23,180 nt of DNA from a virus. The stretch spans positions 1 to 23,180 of IMG/VR virus record IMGVR_UViG_3300030390_001712. One strand, written 5' to 3'. The notes beneath the pieces are model-generated. The model saw nothing but the letters and a program-made list of their open reading frames with translations, was not told the DNA's origin and ran no database searches. This document shows positions 15,128 through 22,289 of the stretch, in pieces. The stretch's first letter is position 1. The number at the start of each line of letters is the position of its first letter. A program made the translations under genes and the position numbers.

Positions 15128-15559
15128 ATGAATAGAACTGTTATCGTCGATTTAGACGGCACGATATCTGATTGCAGTCAACGGCTACACCTTCACAAAG
15201 CAAATGACTACAAGGCTTTTAATGAAGCAGGCATAAATGATAAGCCAATAGAGAATGTTTGTAACTTAGTGCGCAGTGTAAAAGATTGTGAAACTAAAAT
15301 TGTTATAATGACAGCCAGAGACGAGAGCTGCAGGCCTTCTGTGAAAGAGTGGCTTAAATTAAATGATGTGCCTTATGATGATATTATTATGAGACCTTCT
15401 TCAGACCAATCGCCTGACCATGTTTGTAAGCAGAGGTTATTTGAAAAAAACTTTGAGTATTCAGATATTTGGTTTGCTCTTGAAGATAGGAAGTCAGTTG
15501 TTGATATGTGGAGAGGTGAAGGTGTTACCTGTTTGCAAGTTGCTCCAGGAGATTTTTAA
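15128..15559 (+). CDS. HAD-family polynucleotide 3'-phosphatase-like protein
   Basis: The 143-aa protein has the HAD motif I VDLDGT (Asp8 nucleophile, Asp10), motif II IVIMTARDE (Thr62), a Lys in motif III (DHVCKQRLF, Lys101) and motif IV FALEDRKSVVDMW (Asp120, Asp126). The last part, VVDMWRGEGVTCLQVAPGDF, closely follows the end of the T4 polynucleotide kinase-phosphatase 3'-phosphatase domain as I recall it (EMWRRIGVECWQVASGDF). No P-loop kinase domain is attached. Likely role: removing 3'-phosphates from nucleic-acid ends during repair or tRNA/DNA end healing, or a related phosphatase. TTAGAAAGGAA lies upstream. The stop overlaps the next ATG by one base (TAATG). Confidence 0.82.
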   Translation: MNRTVIVDLDGTISDCSQRLHLHKANDYKAFNEAGINDKPIENVCNLVRSVKDCETKIVIMTARDESCRPSVKEWLKLNDVPYDDIIMRPSSDQSPDHVCKQRLFEKNFEYSDIWFALEDRKSVVDMWRGEGVTCLQVAPGDF

Positions 15560-15726
15560 TGGCATTGAGGGTTATAGGTAATGACCTTGAGTTGGATGGG
15601 GAGAAAGTCGCAAGGCTTTTCGACCTTCCAGCAAAGCGTCAAGATTTAATTGAGATGATTGATAAAGCAAACGATTATGAAGCAGATGTAGAAGATGCAT
15701 TCTGGAGAGGTAAGAATGACCAGTGA
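15559..15726 (+). CDS. Small hypothetical protein (55 aa)
   Basis: This frame runs from ATG 15559 to TGA 15726, 55 residues, starting MALRVIGNDLELDGEKVARL and ending in an acidic helix (NDYEADVEDAFWRGKNDQ). AGGAG lies seven bases before the start. It shares one base with the previous stop and overlaps the next gene by 11 bases. Tight fit and good ribosome-binding site support a real gene. The sequence is helix-rich with no recognised family. Confidence 0.65.
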   Translation: MALRVIGNDLELDGEKVARLFDLPAKRQDLIEMIDKANDYEADVEDAFWRGKNDQ

Positions 15727-16054
15727 AGCAAGAACGCCAGTGGAGTGTATTGAAGAAGCACTCAAAACATTTAGAGAGCGCAACCAAAGCTATGGTGATA
15801 ATTATTTGCAACATGGCAGAGTGATGTCTGCTTTATTCCCTGATGGTATTAATTTAAAGACAGTTGAAGATTGGAACAGGTTCGGCATAATAAATATGGT
15901 CGTTGCCAAGCTAACTCGTTATTCTCAAAAGTGGCCGCATGTTGATAAGGGAACAATTGATTCAGTTCATGATATGGGTGTTTATTCATTTATGTTAGAG
16001 TCGCTTGATTCAGCTGAATTAGAAAAGAAAAGCGAAGAAATAATACCTTTTTGA
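15716..16054 (+). CDS. MazG-like all-alpha protein (nucleotide pyrophosphohydrolase fold, putative)
   Basis: I start this 112-aa protein at ATG 15716, preceded by GAGAGGTAAGA; an in-frame ATG at 15695 has no good ribosome-binding site. The pattern FRERNQSYGDNYLQHGRVMS, then FPDGINLKTVEDWNRFGIIN, VVAKLTRYSQKW and DSVHDMGVYSFMLESL resembles small phage proteins of the MazG-like / DUF1599-type alpha-helical group, in which helices carrying E/D and K-LxRY residues form a metal-dependent nucleotide-binding bundle. The catalytic ExxE-type acidic set is not fully evident, so enzyme activity is unproven. Its place between a phosphatase and dnaQ suggests nucleotide-pool housekeeping (inference). Confidence 0.6.
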   Translation: MTSEARTPVECIEEALKTFRERNQSYGDNYLQHGRVMSALFPDGINLKTVEDWNRFGIINMVVAKLTRYSQKWPHVDKGTIDSVHDMGVYSFMLESLDSAELEKKSEEIIPF

Positions 16055-16065
16055 TTGGAAAGACT

Positions 16066-16602
16066 ATGATTATATTTGATTTAGAAACCACAGGACTTCC
16101 TAAAGCTGAAGGTTCTGATTTAGACCTTCAACCTAAGATAATTGAGTTCGGTGCCATAAAAGTAACTGACGGGACTTTTGAAGAAATGGAAAGGATTGAG
16201 TTTATGTGCAATCCTGGGCATAGCCTTGATCCTAAGATAACTAAGATAACAGGCATAAAAGATGAAGATCTAAAAGACAAAAAACCTTTTATAGCTCACT
16301 ACAAAGAGCTGTCCCATTGGTTTTTAGGTCAAAGGTCTCTTGCCGCTCACAATTTACCTTTTGATAGGAAAGTTTTAAGATATGAGCTAGAAAGAATTGA
16401 CAAGTTGACTAAATTCCCTTGGCCTTTTAATCACGTCTGTACTTTAGAGGTTGGACAAAGTGTATGGGGAAGGATGCGCAAGCTAGGAGATATCCATTTA
16501 GAGGTAACTGGTAACGAAATAAAAAATGCGCACAGGTCTTTAGCTGACGTTGAGGCAACCATAGAAATATTAAAATGGTATAAAAAAGAGGGACACATAT
16601 AG
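16066..16602 (+). CDS. dnaQ: DnaQ-like 3'-5' proofreading exonuclease (Pol III epsilon type)
   Basis: The 178-aa DEDDh exonuclease has Exo I MIIFDLETTG (Asp5, Glu7), Exo II AAHNLPFDRKVL (Asp100) and Exo III NAHRSLADVEAT (His156, Asp161). All catalytic positions are present. ATG 16066 is preferred, with GGAAAG just before it; an in-frame TTG at 16051 overlaps the previous stop and is less likely. At 178 aa it is shorter than E. coli epsilon (243), lacking most of the C-terminal alpha-binding extension. Its TAG overlaps the GTG start of dnaE by one base, so exonuclease and polymerase should be made together. It probably proofreads for the phage DnaE. Confidence 0.92.
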   Translation: MIIFDLETTGLPKAEGSDLDLQPKIIEFGAIKVTDGTFEEMERIEFMCNPGHSLDPKITKITGIKDEDLKDKKPFIAHYKELSHWFLGQRSLAAHNLPFDRKVLRYELERIDKLTKFPWPFNHVCTLEVGQSVWGRMRKLGDIHLEVTGNEIKNAHRSLADVEATIEILKWYKKEGHI

Positions 16603-19412
16603 TGTTACACATAAGAACTAGAACTGAATATTCTTTCCGCAAAGCATATGGCCCAATTCAAGGCATTGTTGATGGCGCGAGCGAAGCAATTGGCATAGCA
16701 GACTCAGGAACTTGGGGTCATGTACCTTTTAACAATGCTTGTAAAAAAGCAGGAGTCAAACCTATATTTGGAGTTGAGATAGCTGTTGTAGGAGATTCAA
16801 CCGAGAGAACTAAACAACCTTCAAACTCAATGGCATTCATAGCTAAGAATAATTCTGGGCTGACTGAGGTATATGAGCTTGTTACTAAAAGCACGCAAAA
16901 GGAAAATTTTTATTACTTCCCAAGGATAAGTTATTCTGATCTGTTTGATATTTCCAGCAATGTTATAATTTTAAGTGGAAGTCATCCTGAATGGGGAATG
17001 CTTCCTTTGACCAGAAAAGACGATCTGTACATTGAGATAAATCCTATGAGCTCCCGCAAAGCTCTAGAGTTCTGCGAGCAGAAAGGTTTTAAACCAGTCG
17101 CAACGAGTGATAATTATTATCCAAAAGTTGCAGACAAAAAAGCATATGAAGTTTTAGTTGGCCGCAACAGAACTGAAAGAACCTCTCCTATGCATCTTTT
17201 AAACGAGTGGGAGATTTTAGATTGCATTCCTTGGTTGCCTGACGAAGCAATAGCCAATACATATAAAATCGCTGATATGTGTAATGTAGATTTACCAGTT
17301 GCGCAAATGATTTCTTTTAAACCTGAGAAAACTTTAAGGCAAATGTGTATAGATGGAGCACCATCAAGAGGTGTAGATCTATCCGACCCAATTTACAACG
17401 CTCGTTTAGACAGAGAGCTTGATATGATTTCAAGCAAAAAGTTTGAAGATTATTTTTACGTTATAGCTGATATGATAAATTATGCTAAAAAGCATATGTT
17501 GGTTGGTCCTGCTCGAGGATCTTCTGCTGGGTCTTTAGTTTGCTGGTTGATAGGTATTACAGATGTTGACCCTATATTTCATGATTTATTGTTTGAAAGA
17601 TTTATAGATATAACCCGAGAAGACTTACCAGACATAGATATAGATTTCCAAGATGACAGGCGTGAGATGGTTTTCCAATACCTTAGAGATAAGTATGGCT
17701 CTGAGAAAGTTGCTCACTTAGGAACTGTAAGCCGATACAAAGCTAAAAGCACAATCACTGAAGTTGCTAAAGAATTAGCAATACCTGCTTGGGAAGTTAA
17801 TGATTTGAAAGGTGCGATCATAGAGCGCAGTTCTGGTGATGCTCGTGCAGCTATGTGTATTATGGATACCTTTAACGATCTTGAGGTTGGCAAAGAAGTT
17901 TTAAAGAAATATCCACAAATGAAAATAGCCTCAAAGATGGAAAATCACGCTCGCCATACAGGTGTTCATGCAGCAGGCATAATCGTAACAGAAGAACCAG
18001 TTAGCAAGTATTGCTCTGTTAGTGGTCAGAGTGGTGCAGCCCAAATAGATAAATCAGACGCTGAAGACTTAAACTTATTAAAGATTGACGCATTAGGACT
18101 TAGGACTCTTTCTGTATTGCAAGATGTTTTAGACCAAGTCGGTTGGGAAAGAGAAAAGCTCGTTAATTTCCCACTAGAGGATGAAAAGGCTTTTGACATA
18201 CTTAATGATGAAAAATACGCAGGGATATTTCAGTTTGAAGGATATGCCCTCCAGTCATTAACACGTCAAATGAAGATTAGCAACTTTGAAGATATCGCGG
18301 CAATAACTGCCCTTGCGCGTCCTGGACCATTAAACTCTGGCGGCACAACTGAATATATAAAAAGAAAAGTTGGCTCTGAACCTGTTTCTTATCTTCACCC
18401 AATGACTGAAGAGATAACTAAAATAACTAATGGGGTTGTTGTTTACCAAGAACAAGTCATGACAATCGCCAGAGATGTGGGTAAGTTAAGTTGGGAGGAC
18501 GTTTCTCAATTACGCAAGGCAATGAGTAAAAGTTATGGGGAAGAGTATTTTGATACTTTTTGGGTAAGATTTAAGGCAGGAGCTGAATCCCAAGGAATAG
18601 AAGAAGACCAAGCACTTAAAGTCTGGAAGAATATTAATACAATGGGCTCTTGGGCATTTAACCGAAGTCACGCAATAGCATATGGAATGGTAAGTTATTG
18701 GTGTTGCGTTTTAAAAAGCAGATTCCCTTTAGAATTTGCTGCTGCTTGTTTACGGAATGTTAAAGATGATGATCAGGGTGTAAAGCTATTGCGCGAGGTT
18801 GCTCGTGAAGGATTAGTTTATAAACCTTATGATAAATACAAATCAAAGCTAAATTGGTCTGTTCAAGAAGGAGAGTTGATTGGTGGGCTTATAGGTATAA
18901 GAGGTATTGGCCCGAAGTTAGCTGAAGACATTGCAAAAAGAAGAGAGTTCAAGCAACCTCTAACCCCTCGCCAAGAAAGCCTTTTAGATAATGGCCAGAC
19001 TCCATATGATGACATATTTGAGTGCGAGCGTAGGTTTGGGCATATTAAAAAAGACCCATCCTCTCATAATATAAAAACTCCGATAACTGACATACAAGAT
19101 CTTGAAGCTGACACTCCAGGAACTTTTGTATTCTTCGGCAAGCTAAAAGAGAAGAATTTAAGAGATTTAAATGAAACTGTTAACCTCGCTAAAAGAGGCG
19201 GCAGAAGAGCTGAGACTCATAACCTTTGGCTTAACATGACTTTTGAAGATGACACTGGCCCAATTATATCTACAATTGATAGATTTAAATATCCTAAGAT
19301 GGGGAAGGCCATAGTTGAAGATGGCAGGCTTGGTGATTGGTATCTAATAAAAGGCACACTCCGTAAAGGTTTTAGAAAAATATATGTAGATAAATGGAGA
19401 AAACTCTCGTAA
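16602..19412 (+). CDS. dnaE: DNA polymerase III alpha subunit (DnaE-type replicative polymerase)
   Basis: This is a 936-aa C-family polymerase. The N-terminal PHP domain (1-200) starts HIRTRTEYS instead of the metal-binding HxRxHSxYS, and other usual ligands are also lost (ADSGTWG, ATSDNYY), so PHP is probably inactive. Palm: VGPARGSSAGSLVCWLIG (301-318), PDIDIDF with Asp346 and Asp348 (343-349), KIDALGL with Asp496. Further blocks: HARHTGVHAAGII, GIFQFEGYAL, TALARPGPLNSGG, VVYQEQVM, FNRSHAIAYGMVSY (686-699). A helix-hairpin-helix (GIRGIGPKLAED, 765-776) and an OB-like C-terminus follow. It is about 220 aa shorter than E. coli DnaE and lacks the tau-binding region. Start is GTG 16602 with GAGGGA upstream. 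I see no obvious clamp-binding motif. Confidence 0.95.
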   Translation: MLHIRTRTEYSFRKAYGPIQGIVDGASEAIGIADSGTWGHVPFNNACKKAGVKPIFGVEIAVVGDSTERTKQPSNSMAFIAKNNSGLTEVYELVTKSTQKENFYYFPRISYSDLFDISSNVIILSGSHPEWGMLPLTRKDDLYIEINPMSSRKALEFCEQKGFKPVATSDNYYPKVADKKAYEVLVGRNRTERTSPMHLLNEWEILDCIPWLPDEAIANTYKIADMCNVDLPVAQMISFKPEKTLRQMCIDGAPSRGVDLSDPIYNARLDRELDMISSKKFEDYFYVIADMINYAKKHMLVGPARGSSAGSLVCWLIGITDVDPIFHDLLFERFIDITREDLPDIDIDFQDDRREMVFQYLRDKYGSEKVAHLGTVSRYKAKSTITEVAKELAIPAWEVNDLKGAIIERSSGDARAAMCIMDTFNDLEVGKEVLKKYPQMKIASKMENHARHTGVHAAGIIVTEEPVSKYCSVSGQSGAAQIDKSDAEDLNLLKIDALGLRTLSVLQDVLDQVGWEREKLVNFPLEDEKAFDILNDEKYAGIFQFEGYALQSLTRQMKISNFEDIAAITALARPGPLNSGGTTEYIKRKVGSEPVSYLHPMTEEITKITNGVVVYQEQVMTIARDVGKLSWEDVSQLRKAMSKSYGEEYFDTFWVRFKAGAESQGIEEDQALKVWKNINTMGSWAFNRSHAIAYGMVSYWCCVLKSRFPLEFAAACLRNVKDDDQGVKLLREVAREGLVYKPYDKYKSKLNWSVQEGELIGGLIGIRGIGPKLAEDIAKRREFKQPLTPRQESLLDNGQTPYDDIFECERRFGHIKKDPSSHNIKTPITDIQDLEADTPGTFVFFGKLKEKNLRDLNETVNLAKRGGRRAETHNLWLNMTFEDDTGPIISTIDRFKYPKMGKAIVEDGRLGDWYLIKGTLRKGFRKIYVDKWRKLS

Positions 19413-19510
19413 GCCTTTGTTTTTAAAGGAAAAGAAAGTTACTTTATTTCTGACTTAGTGCTTTACTTCTCTGGCTAAAGAGCGTAAAAGAAGGTATATT
19501 TTGAGAAAGG
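19411..19510 (+). promoter_or_regulatory. Promoter-leader element copy C with a 20-base insertion
   Basis: This starts two bases before the end of dnaE and runs to the 100-aa gene. It shares AAGnCTTTGTT, AAAGAAAGT, GTGCTTTAC and GGTATATTTTGAGAAAGG with copies A and B. -35 TTTACT is at 19462-19467, then 17 bases, then -10 TAAAAG at 19485-19490. Between AAAGAAAGT and GTGCTTTAC there are 20 extra bases that look like an imperfect duplication of the -35 segment. The CTTTAC to TTGAG distance (40) is unchanged. Confidence 0.75.
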
Positions 19511-19517
19511 AAGTAAA

Positions 19518-19820
19518 ATGAAAACACCAGTTTACACAAATACTAATGATACCTCGCCTAGAAACACTCCAGATTTCCAACACTTTATGGAAACTTTAGA
19601 GGCTTTTGAAAACTTAGACCGCGAGGTAAAAAAGGAGGATGACAAAACTTGGAATCATAGAGATTTAGAGGCTAGGATTCTTTCAAACCGAGATCGTTAT
19701 GGTCAGATAATTAATCAACTTACTTCAGCTGAAAAATCAGTTGCTTCGAGATTTAGGCCTCTTATGGAAGCGTGGCGAGTTAATTGTAGAATTGAGAAAG
19801 GAATATACGATGGAAAATAA
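19518..19820 (+). CDS. Hypothetical helical protein heading the third rightward operon (100 aa)
   Basis: The 100-aa product has a polar N-terminus (KTPVYTNTNDTSPRNTPDF) followed by charged helices (METLEAFENLDREVKKEDDK; DLEARILSNRDRYGQIINQL) and a basic end. It looks like a small helical bundle. Start ATG 19518 follows promoter C and TTGAGAAAGGAA. It overlaps the next gene by 11 bases, and that gene's ribosome-binding site lies in this coding sequence. No family is recognised. Confidence 0.68.
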   Translation: MKTPVYTNTNDTSPRNTPDFQHFMETLEAFENLDREVKKEDDKTWNHRDLEARILSNRDRYGQIINQLTSAEKSVASRFRPLMEAWRVNCRIEKGIYDGK

Positions 19821-20313
19821 ACATAACCCAAATGCTAGAGAGATCACTGACTGGATCGGTAATTCAAGGATTACTTGGTGTGGTCCTTTTTCAGTTGCCA
19901 CTGTTGCTGGCATTAAATACGAGCCAGCTTACCAAACTCTAAAAATGATTAGAGGTAAGCGTCATTGTAAAGGTGTTACTAAAAGTAACATCACAAAGGC
20001 TTGTCAGAGATTTGGTGTTAACCCTAAATACACCGCTCTTAAAAAGCGAAGAGTTCTTCGTAAATTTATCGAGGATGGTCATCTTGAGTCTGGTAAAGTT
20101 TATATTGTTGAAGTTACTAAGCATGTGCTTGTTATTGATACTCGTGATTGGACCACTATTGACAATCAGGTTGCTAAGTGGAGAGCGATGGATGCTTCTC
20201 ACCACTGGTCAAGGAAACTTGTAAAAGGCTTCCACGAGATCAGAAACCCTAAGTTTCTACCATCAGACGAGGGGCAATTAAATTTTGATTTTGCCCTAGC
20301 TGCAGGGAGGTAA
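19810..20313 (+). CDS. C39-like (papain-fold) cysteine-peptidase-like phage protein
   Basis: I start at ATG 19810 (167 aa), seven bases after TTGAGAAAGGAA; a TTG 69 bases upstream is in frame but lacks a ribosome-binding site. Residues 21-33 (ITWCGPFSVATVA) carry the Cys-Gly-Pro of C39-type peptidases with Cys24 as nucleophile. GKVYIVEVTKHVLVIDT supplies His105, and TTIDNQ supplies Asp118/Asn119, the order Cys-His-Asp/Asn. Such small papain-fold proteins occur in many phages with no assigned role. The C-terminal QLNFDF resembles a beta-clamp-binding peptide (QLxLF type), which would be notable in a replication operon but may be chance. Alternatives: an inactive fold used for binding, or an anti-host protease. 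Confidence 0.6.
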   Translation: MENKHNPNAREITDWIGNSRITWCGPFSVATVAGIKYEPAYQTLKMIRGKRHCKGVTKSNITKACQRFGVNPKYTALKKRRVLRKFIEDGHLESGKVYIVEVTKHVLVIDTRDWTTIDNQVAKWRAMDASHHWSRKLVKGFHEIRNPKFLPSDEGQLNFDFALAAGR

Positions 20314-20319
20314 TTTATA

Positions 20320-20454
20320 ATGAGTAATTGTTATAAGTGCGATAACCGAGGAATTATTTATGAGCGCGATCCCTATGGGGATTGCGTTAATCTTGAGGCT
20401 TGTGATTGTAAAGCTGCAAAAGAAAGGTTTGAAGACGATAATGAGAATAACTAA
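20320..20454 (+). CDS. Zinc-cluster miniprotein (44 aa)
   Basis: This short frame runs from ATG 20320 to TAA 20454. The 44 residues start MSNCYKCDNRGIIYERDPYG and contain five cysteines: CxxC at 4-7, Cys22, and CxC at 28-30. This is enough for one zinc ribbon-like site. The tail is charged (KERFEDDNENN). GGGAGG lies nine bases before the start, the strongest ribosome-binding site nearby. It overlaps the following helicase gene by 14 bases. It may be a nucleic-acid- or protein-binding adapter. Function unknown. Confidence 0.7.
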   Translation: MSNCYKCDNRGIIYERDPYGDCVNLEACDCKAAKERFEDDNENN

Positions 20455-22132
20455 AGCACCTTTTGGCAAGTATTGCATTGCGACTGTTCCTTTAGGTGGG
20501 GGCAACTTTGATAAGTTGAACTCACTTCCTGGATTTAAAAAATGGATCGGCAGAACTCTTATGTTTGATCCTACTGGTGCTAATATTGAACGCATTAATA
20601 AATACTGGCCAGATGCTAAATGGGACGAAAGTGTTTCCGAGATACTTGATGAATATATCTTAAAATTGAAAACTGCTGAAGAAACTTTAAAACTTAAAAA
20701 AGATGCTTTGCCTTCAACAGATGATTTTGATTTTAAAACTAAGCCATTTGATCACCAGAGAAGAGCTTTTTATATGAGCCGAGATAAAGATTCTTTTGGT
20801 TTGTTAATGGAGCAAGGCACAGGCAAAACTAAAGTAATAATTGATAATGCTGCTTATCTTTATGCAAAAGGCGAGATTACTGCGCTTGTTGTTATTGCTC
20901 CTAATGGCGTTCACCGAAACTGGTTAAACACAGAGATTCCTTTCCATATGCCTGATTGGTGTATTCATAATTCAGTATTCTATACTTCTGGTATGAATAA
21001 AAAACAATCAAAACAATTTGATGATGTGCTTTCTTCTTCTAACTGTTTAAAGATATTTAGTTTTAATGTTGAGGCTTTTACTAGCCAAGTTGCTGTTAAG
21101 TATATGATGAAGATTTTATTAAGCAACAGAGTTATGCTTGTTGTTGATGAAAGCTCTAGGATAAAACGTCCAGGAGCCAAGCGAACAAAGATAATAACTA
21201 AATTTTCAAAACAAGCAAAATATAGAAGAATATTAACAGGCACACCTGTGACCAAAGGACCAGAAGACACATACAGCCAGTTTAAATTTTTAAACCCTTT
21301 GATATTAGGTTATGACAGCTTTTATTCTTTTAAAGCTAGATATTGTAATATGGGCGGCTTTGAGAACAAACAGATTGTTGGTTATAAAAATGTTGATGAA
21401 CTTACGAGGAATATTGAAGGCCATAGTTTTAGAGTTCTTAAAAAAGACTGCTTAGATCTTCCTGATAAAATATACCAGAGACATTATGTTGAATTAACAC
21501 CTAGGCAGAAAAACATATATGAAACTCTTAGGAAATCTTTTGTCGCAGAACTTGACGGGAATATAATTGAAGCACCCGAAGCAATTACAAGATTATTAAG
21601 ACTTCAGCAGGTTTTATGTGGGTGGTTTTCAGGTGAGGAAGGCATACAGCAAATAGACGATAAAAATGCTCGTTTAGAGGCGTTAAAAGAGATACTGTCA
21701 GATATAGACTCTAAAGTTATAATATGGGCTAGATTTAAAGCCGATTTAAAGGCCATACAGAGGGCATTAGGTGAAGAGGCAGTAGCTTATCACGGAGAGG
21801 TATCAAACGACGATAGAGAGGTGGCCGTTTACAGATTCCAAAACGACCCAAAAATCAAATATTTCGTAGGTCAGCCCCAGTCGGGGGGAATAGGTTTAAC
21901 TTTGACTGCTGCTGATTATGTTATTTATTATTCTAACAGCTTTGATTTAGAGATAAGAATGCAGTCTGAAGACAGGTGTCACCGAATAGGAACTAAAAAC
22001 AATGTTACTTATATTGACATAGAAGCTCGCAAAAGCATAGACACTAAAATAATAAAAGCCTTGCGAGAGAAAAAGAATTTAGCAGACATAATAACTAAAG
22101 ACCCAATGTCATTATTTTTAGTGGAGGATTGA
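20441..22132 (+). CDS. SNF2-family (superfamily 2) helicase/ATPase
   Basis: I start this 563-aa protein at ATG 20441 (MRITKAPFGKY). An earlier in-frame ATG at 20360 would lie wholly inside the zinc-miniprotein gene and gives a less convincing N-terminus. Motifs: DHQRRAF (Q-type), Walker A LMEQGTGKT (122-130), Ia VIAPNGVHRNW (151-161), Walker B VVDESSRIK (234-242, DESS in place of DEAH), III LTGTPV (265-270), V SGGIGLTLTAAD (481-492) and VI QSEDRCHRIGTKN (508-520). Length matches a bare SNF2 core with an N-terminal 100-residue domain. Phage SNF2 proteins are thought to act in replication or recombination fork remodelling. A VRR-NUC-like nuclease follows after one small gene. Confidence 0.93.
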   Translation: MRITKAPFGKYCIATVPLGGGNFDKLNSLPGFKKWIGRTLMFDPTGANIERINKYWPDAKWDESVSEILDEYILKLKTAEETLKLKKDALPSTDDFDFKTKPFDHQRRAFYMSRDKDSFGLLMEQGTGKTKVIIDNAAYLYAKGEITALVVIAPNGVHRNWLNTEIPFHMPDWCIHNSVFYTSGMNKKQSKQFDDVLSSSNCLKIFSFNVEAFTSQVAVKYMMKILLSNRVMLVVDESSRIKRPGAKRTKIITKFSKQAKYRRILTGTPVTKGPEDTYSQFKFLNPLILGYDSFYSFKARYCNMGGFENKQIVGYKNVDELTRNIEGHSFRVLKKDCLDLPDKIYQRHYVELTPRQKNIYETLRKSFVAELDGNIIEAPEAITRLLRLQQVLCGWFSGEEGIQQIDDKNARLEALKEILSDIDSKVIIWARFKADLKAIQRALGEEAVAYHGEVSNDDREVAVYRFQNDPKIKYFVGQPQSGGIGLTLTAADYVIYYSNSFDLEIRMQSEDRCHRIGTKNNVTYIDIEARKSIDTKIIKALREKKNLADIITKDPMSLFLVED

Positions 22133-22133
22133 T

Positions 22134-22289
22134 ATGAGTAGCTTTTCACAGTTAGTAATTGCTGGTGTTGTTATACACAAAATACGAATGATAGTAGAAA
22201 ATAATGACGACAAAAGTAGCAAAGAATTAAAATCTGAAATTAAAGACATAATTTATAACGATATTATTGATAGGAATAGTAATGAGTGA
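22134..22289 (+). CDS. Small hypothetical protein (51 aa)
   Basis: This frame runs from ATG 22134 to TGA 22289, 51 residues. The N-terminal 20 (MSSFSQLVIAGVVIHKIRMI) are hydrophobic with a basic end, like a short amphipathic or membrane-associated helix. The rest is charged and helical (KSSKELKSEIKDIIYNDIID). GGAGG lies six bases upstream of the start, just inside the helicase stop. It overlaps the nuclease gene by 8 bases. Good ribosome-binding site and tight spacing support it. Role unknown. Confidence 0.68.
   Translation: MSSFSQLVIAGVVIHKIRMIVENNDDKSSKELKSEIKDIIYNDIIDRNSNE

Noticed and set aside
15572-15814. 80-codon minus-strand frame opposite the 55-aa and MazG-like genes
   Set aside because: The plus-strand genes have good ribosome-binding sites and stop-start overlaps; this frame has neither.
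20360-20440. Upstream extension of the SNF2 gene from ATG 20360
   Set aside because: The extension lies entirely within the Cys-rich miniprotein gene in another frame. ATG 20441 gives a normal start and a 14-base overlap.
20296-20595. 99-codon minus-strand frame opposite the zinc-miniprotein and SNF2 starts
   Set aside because: It is antisense to two supported genes and has no ribosome-binding site.
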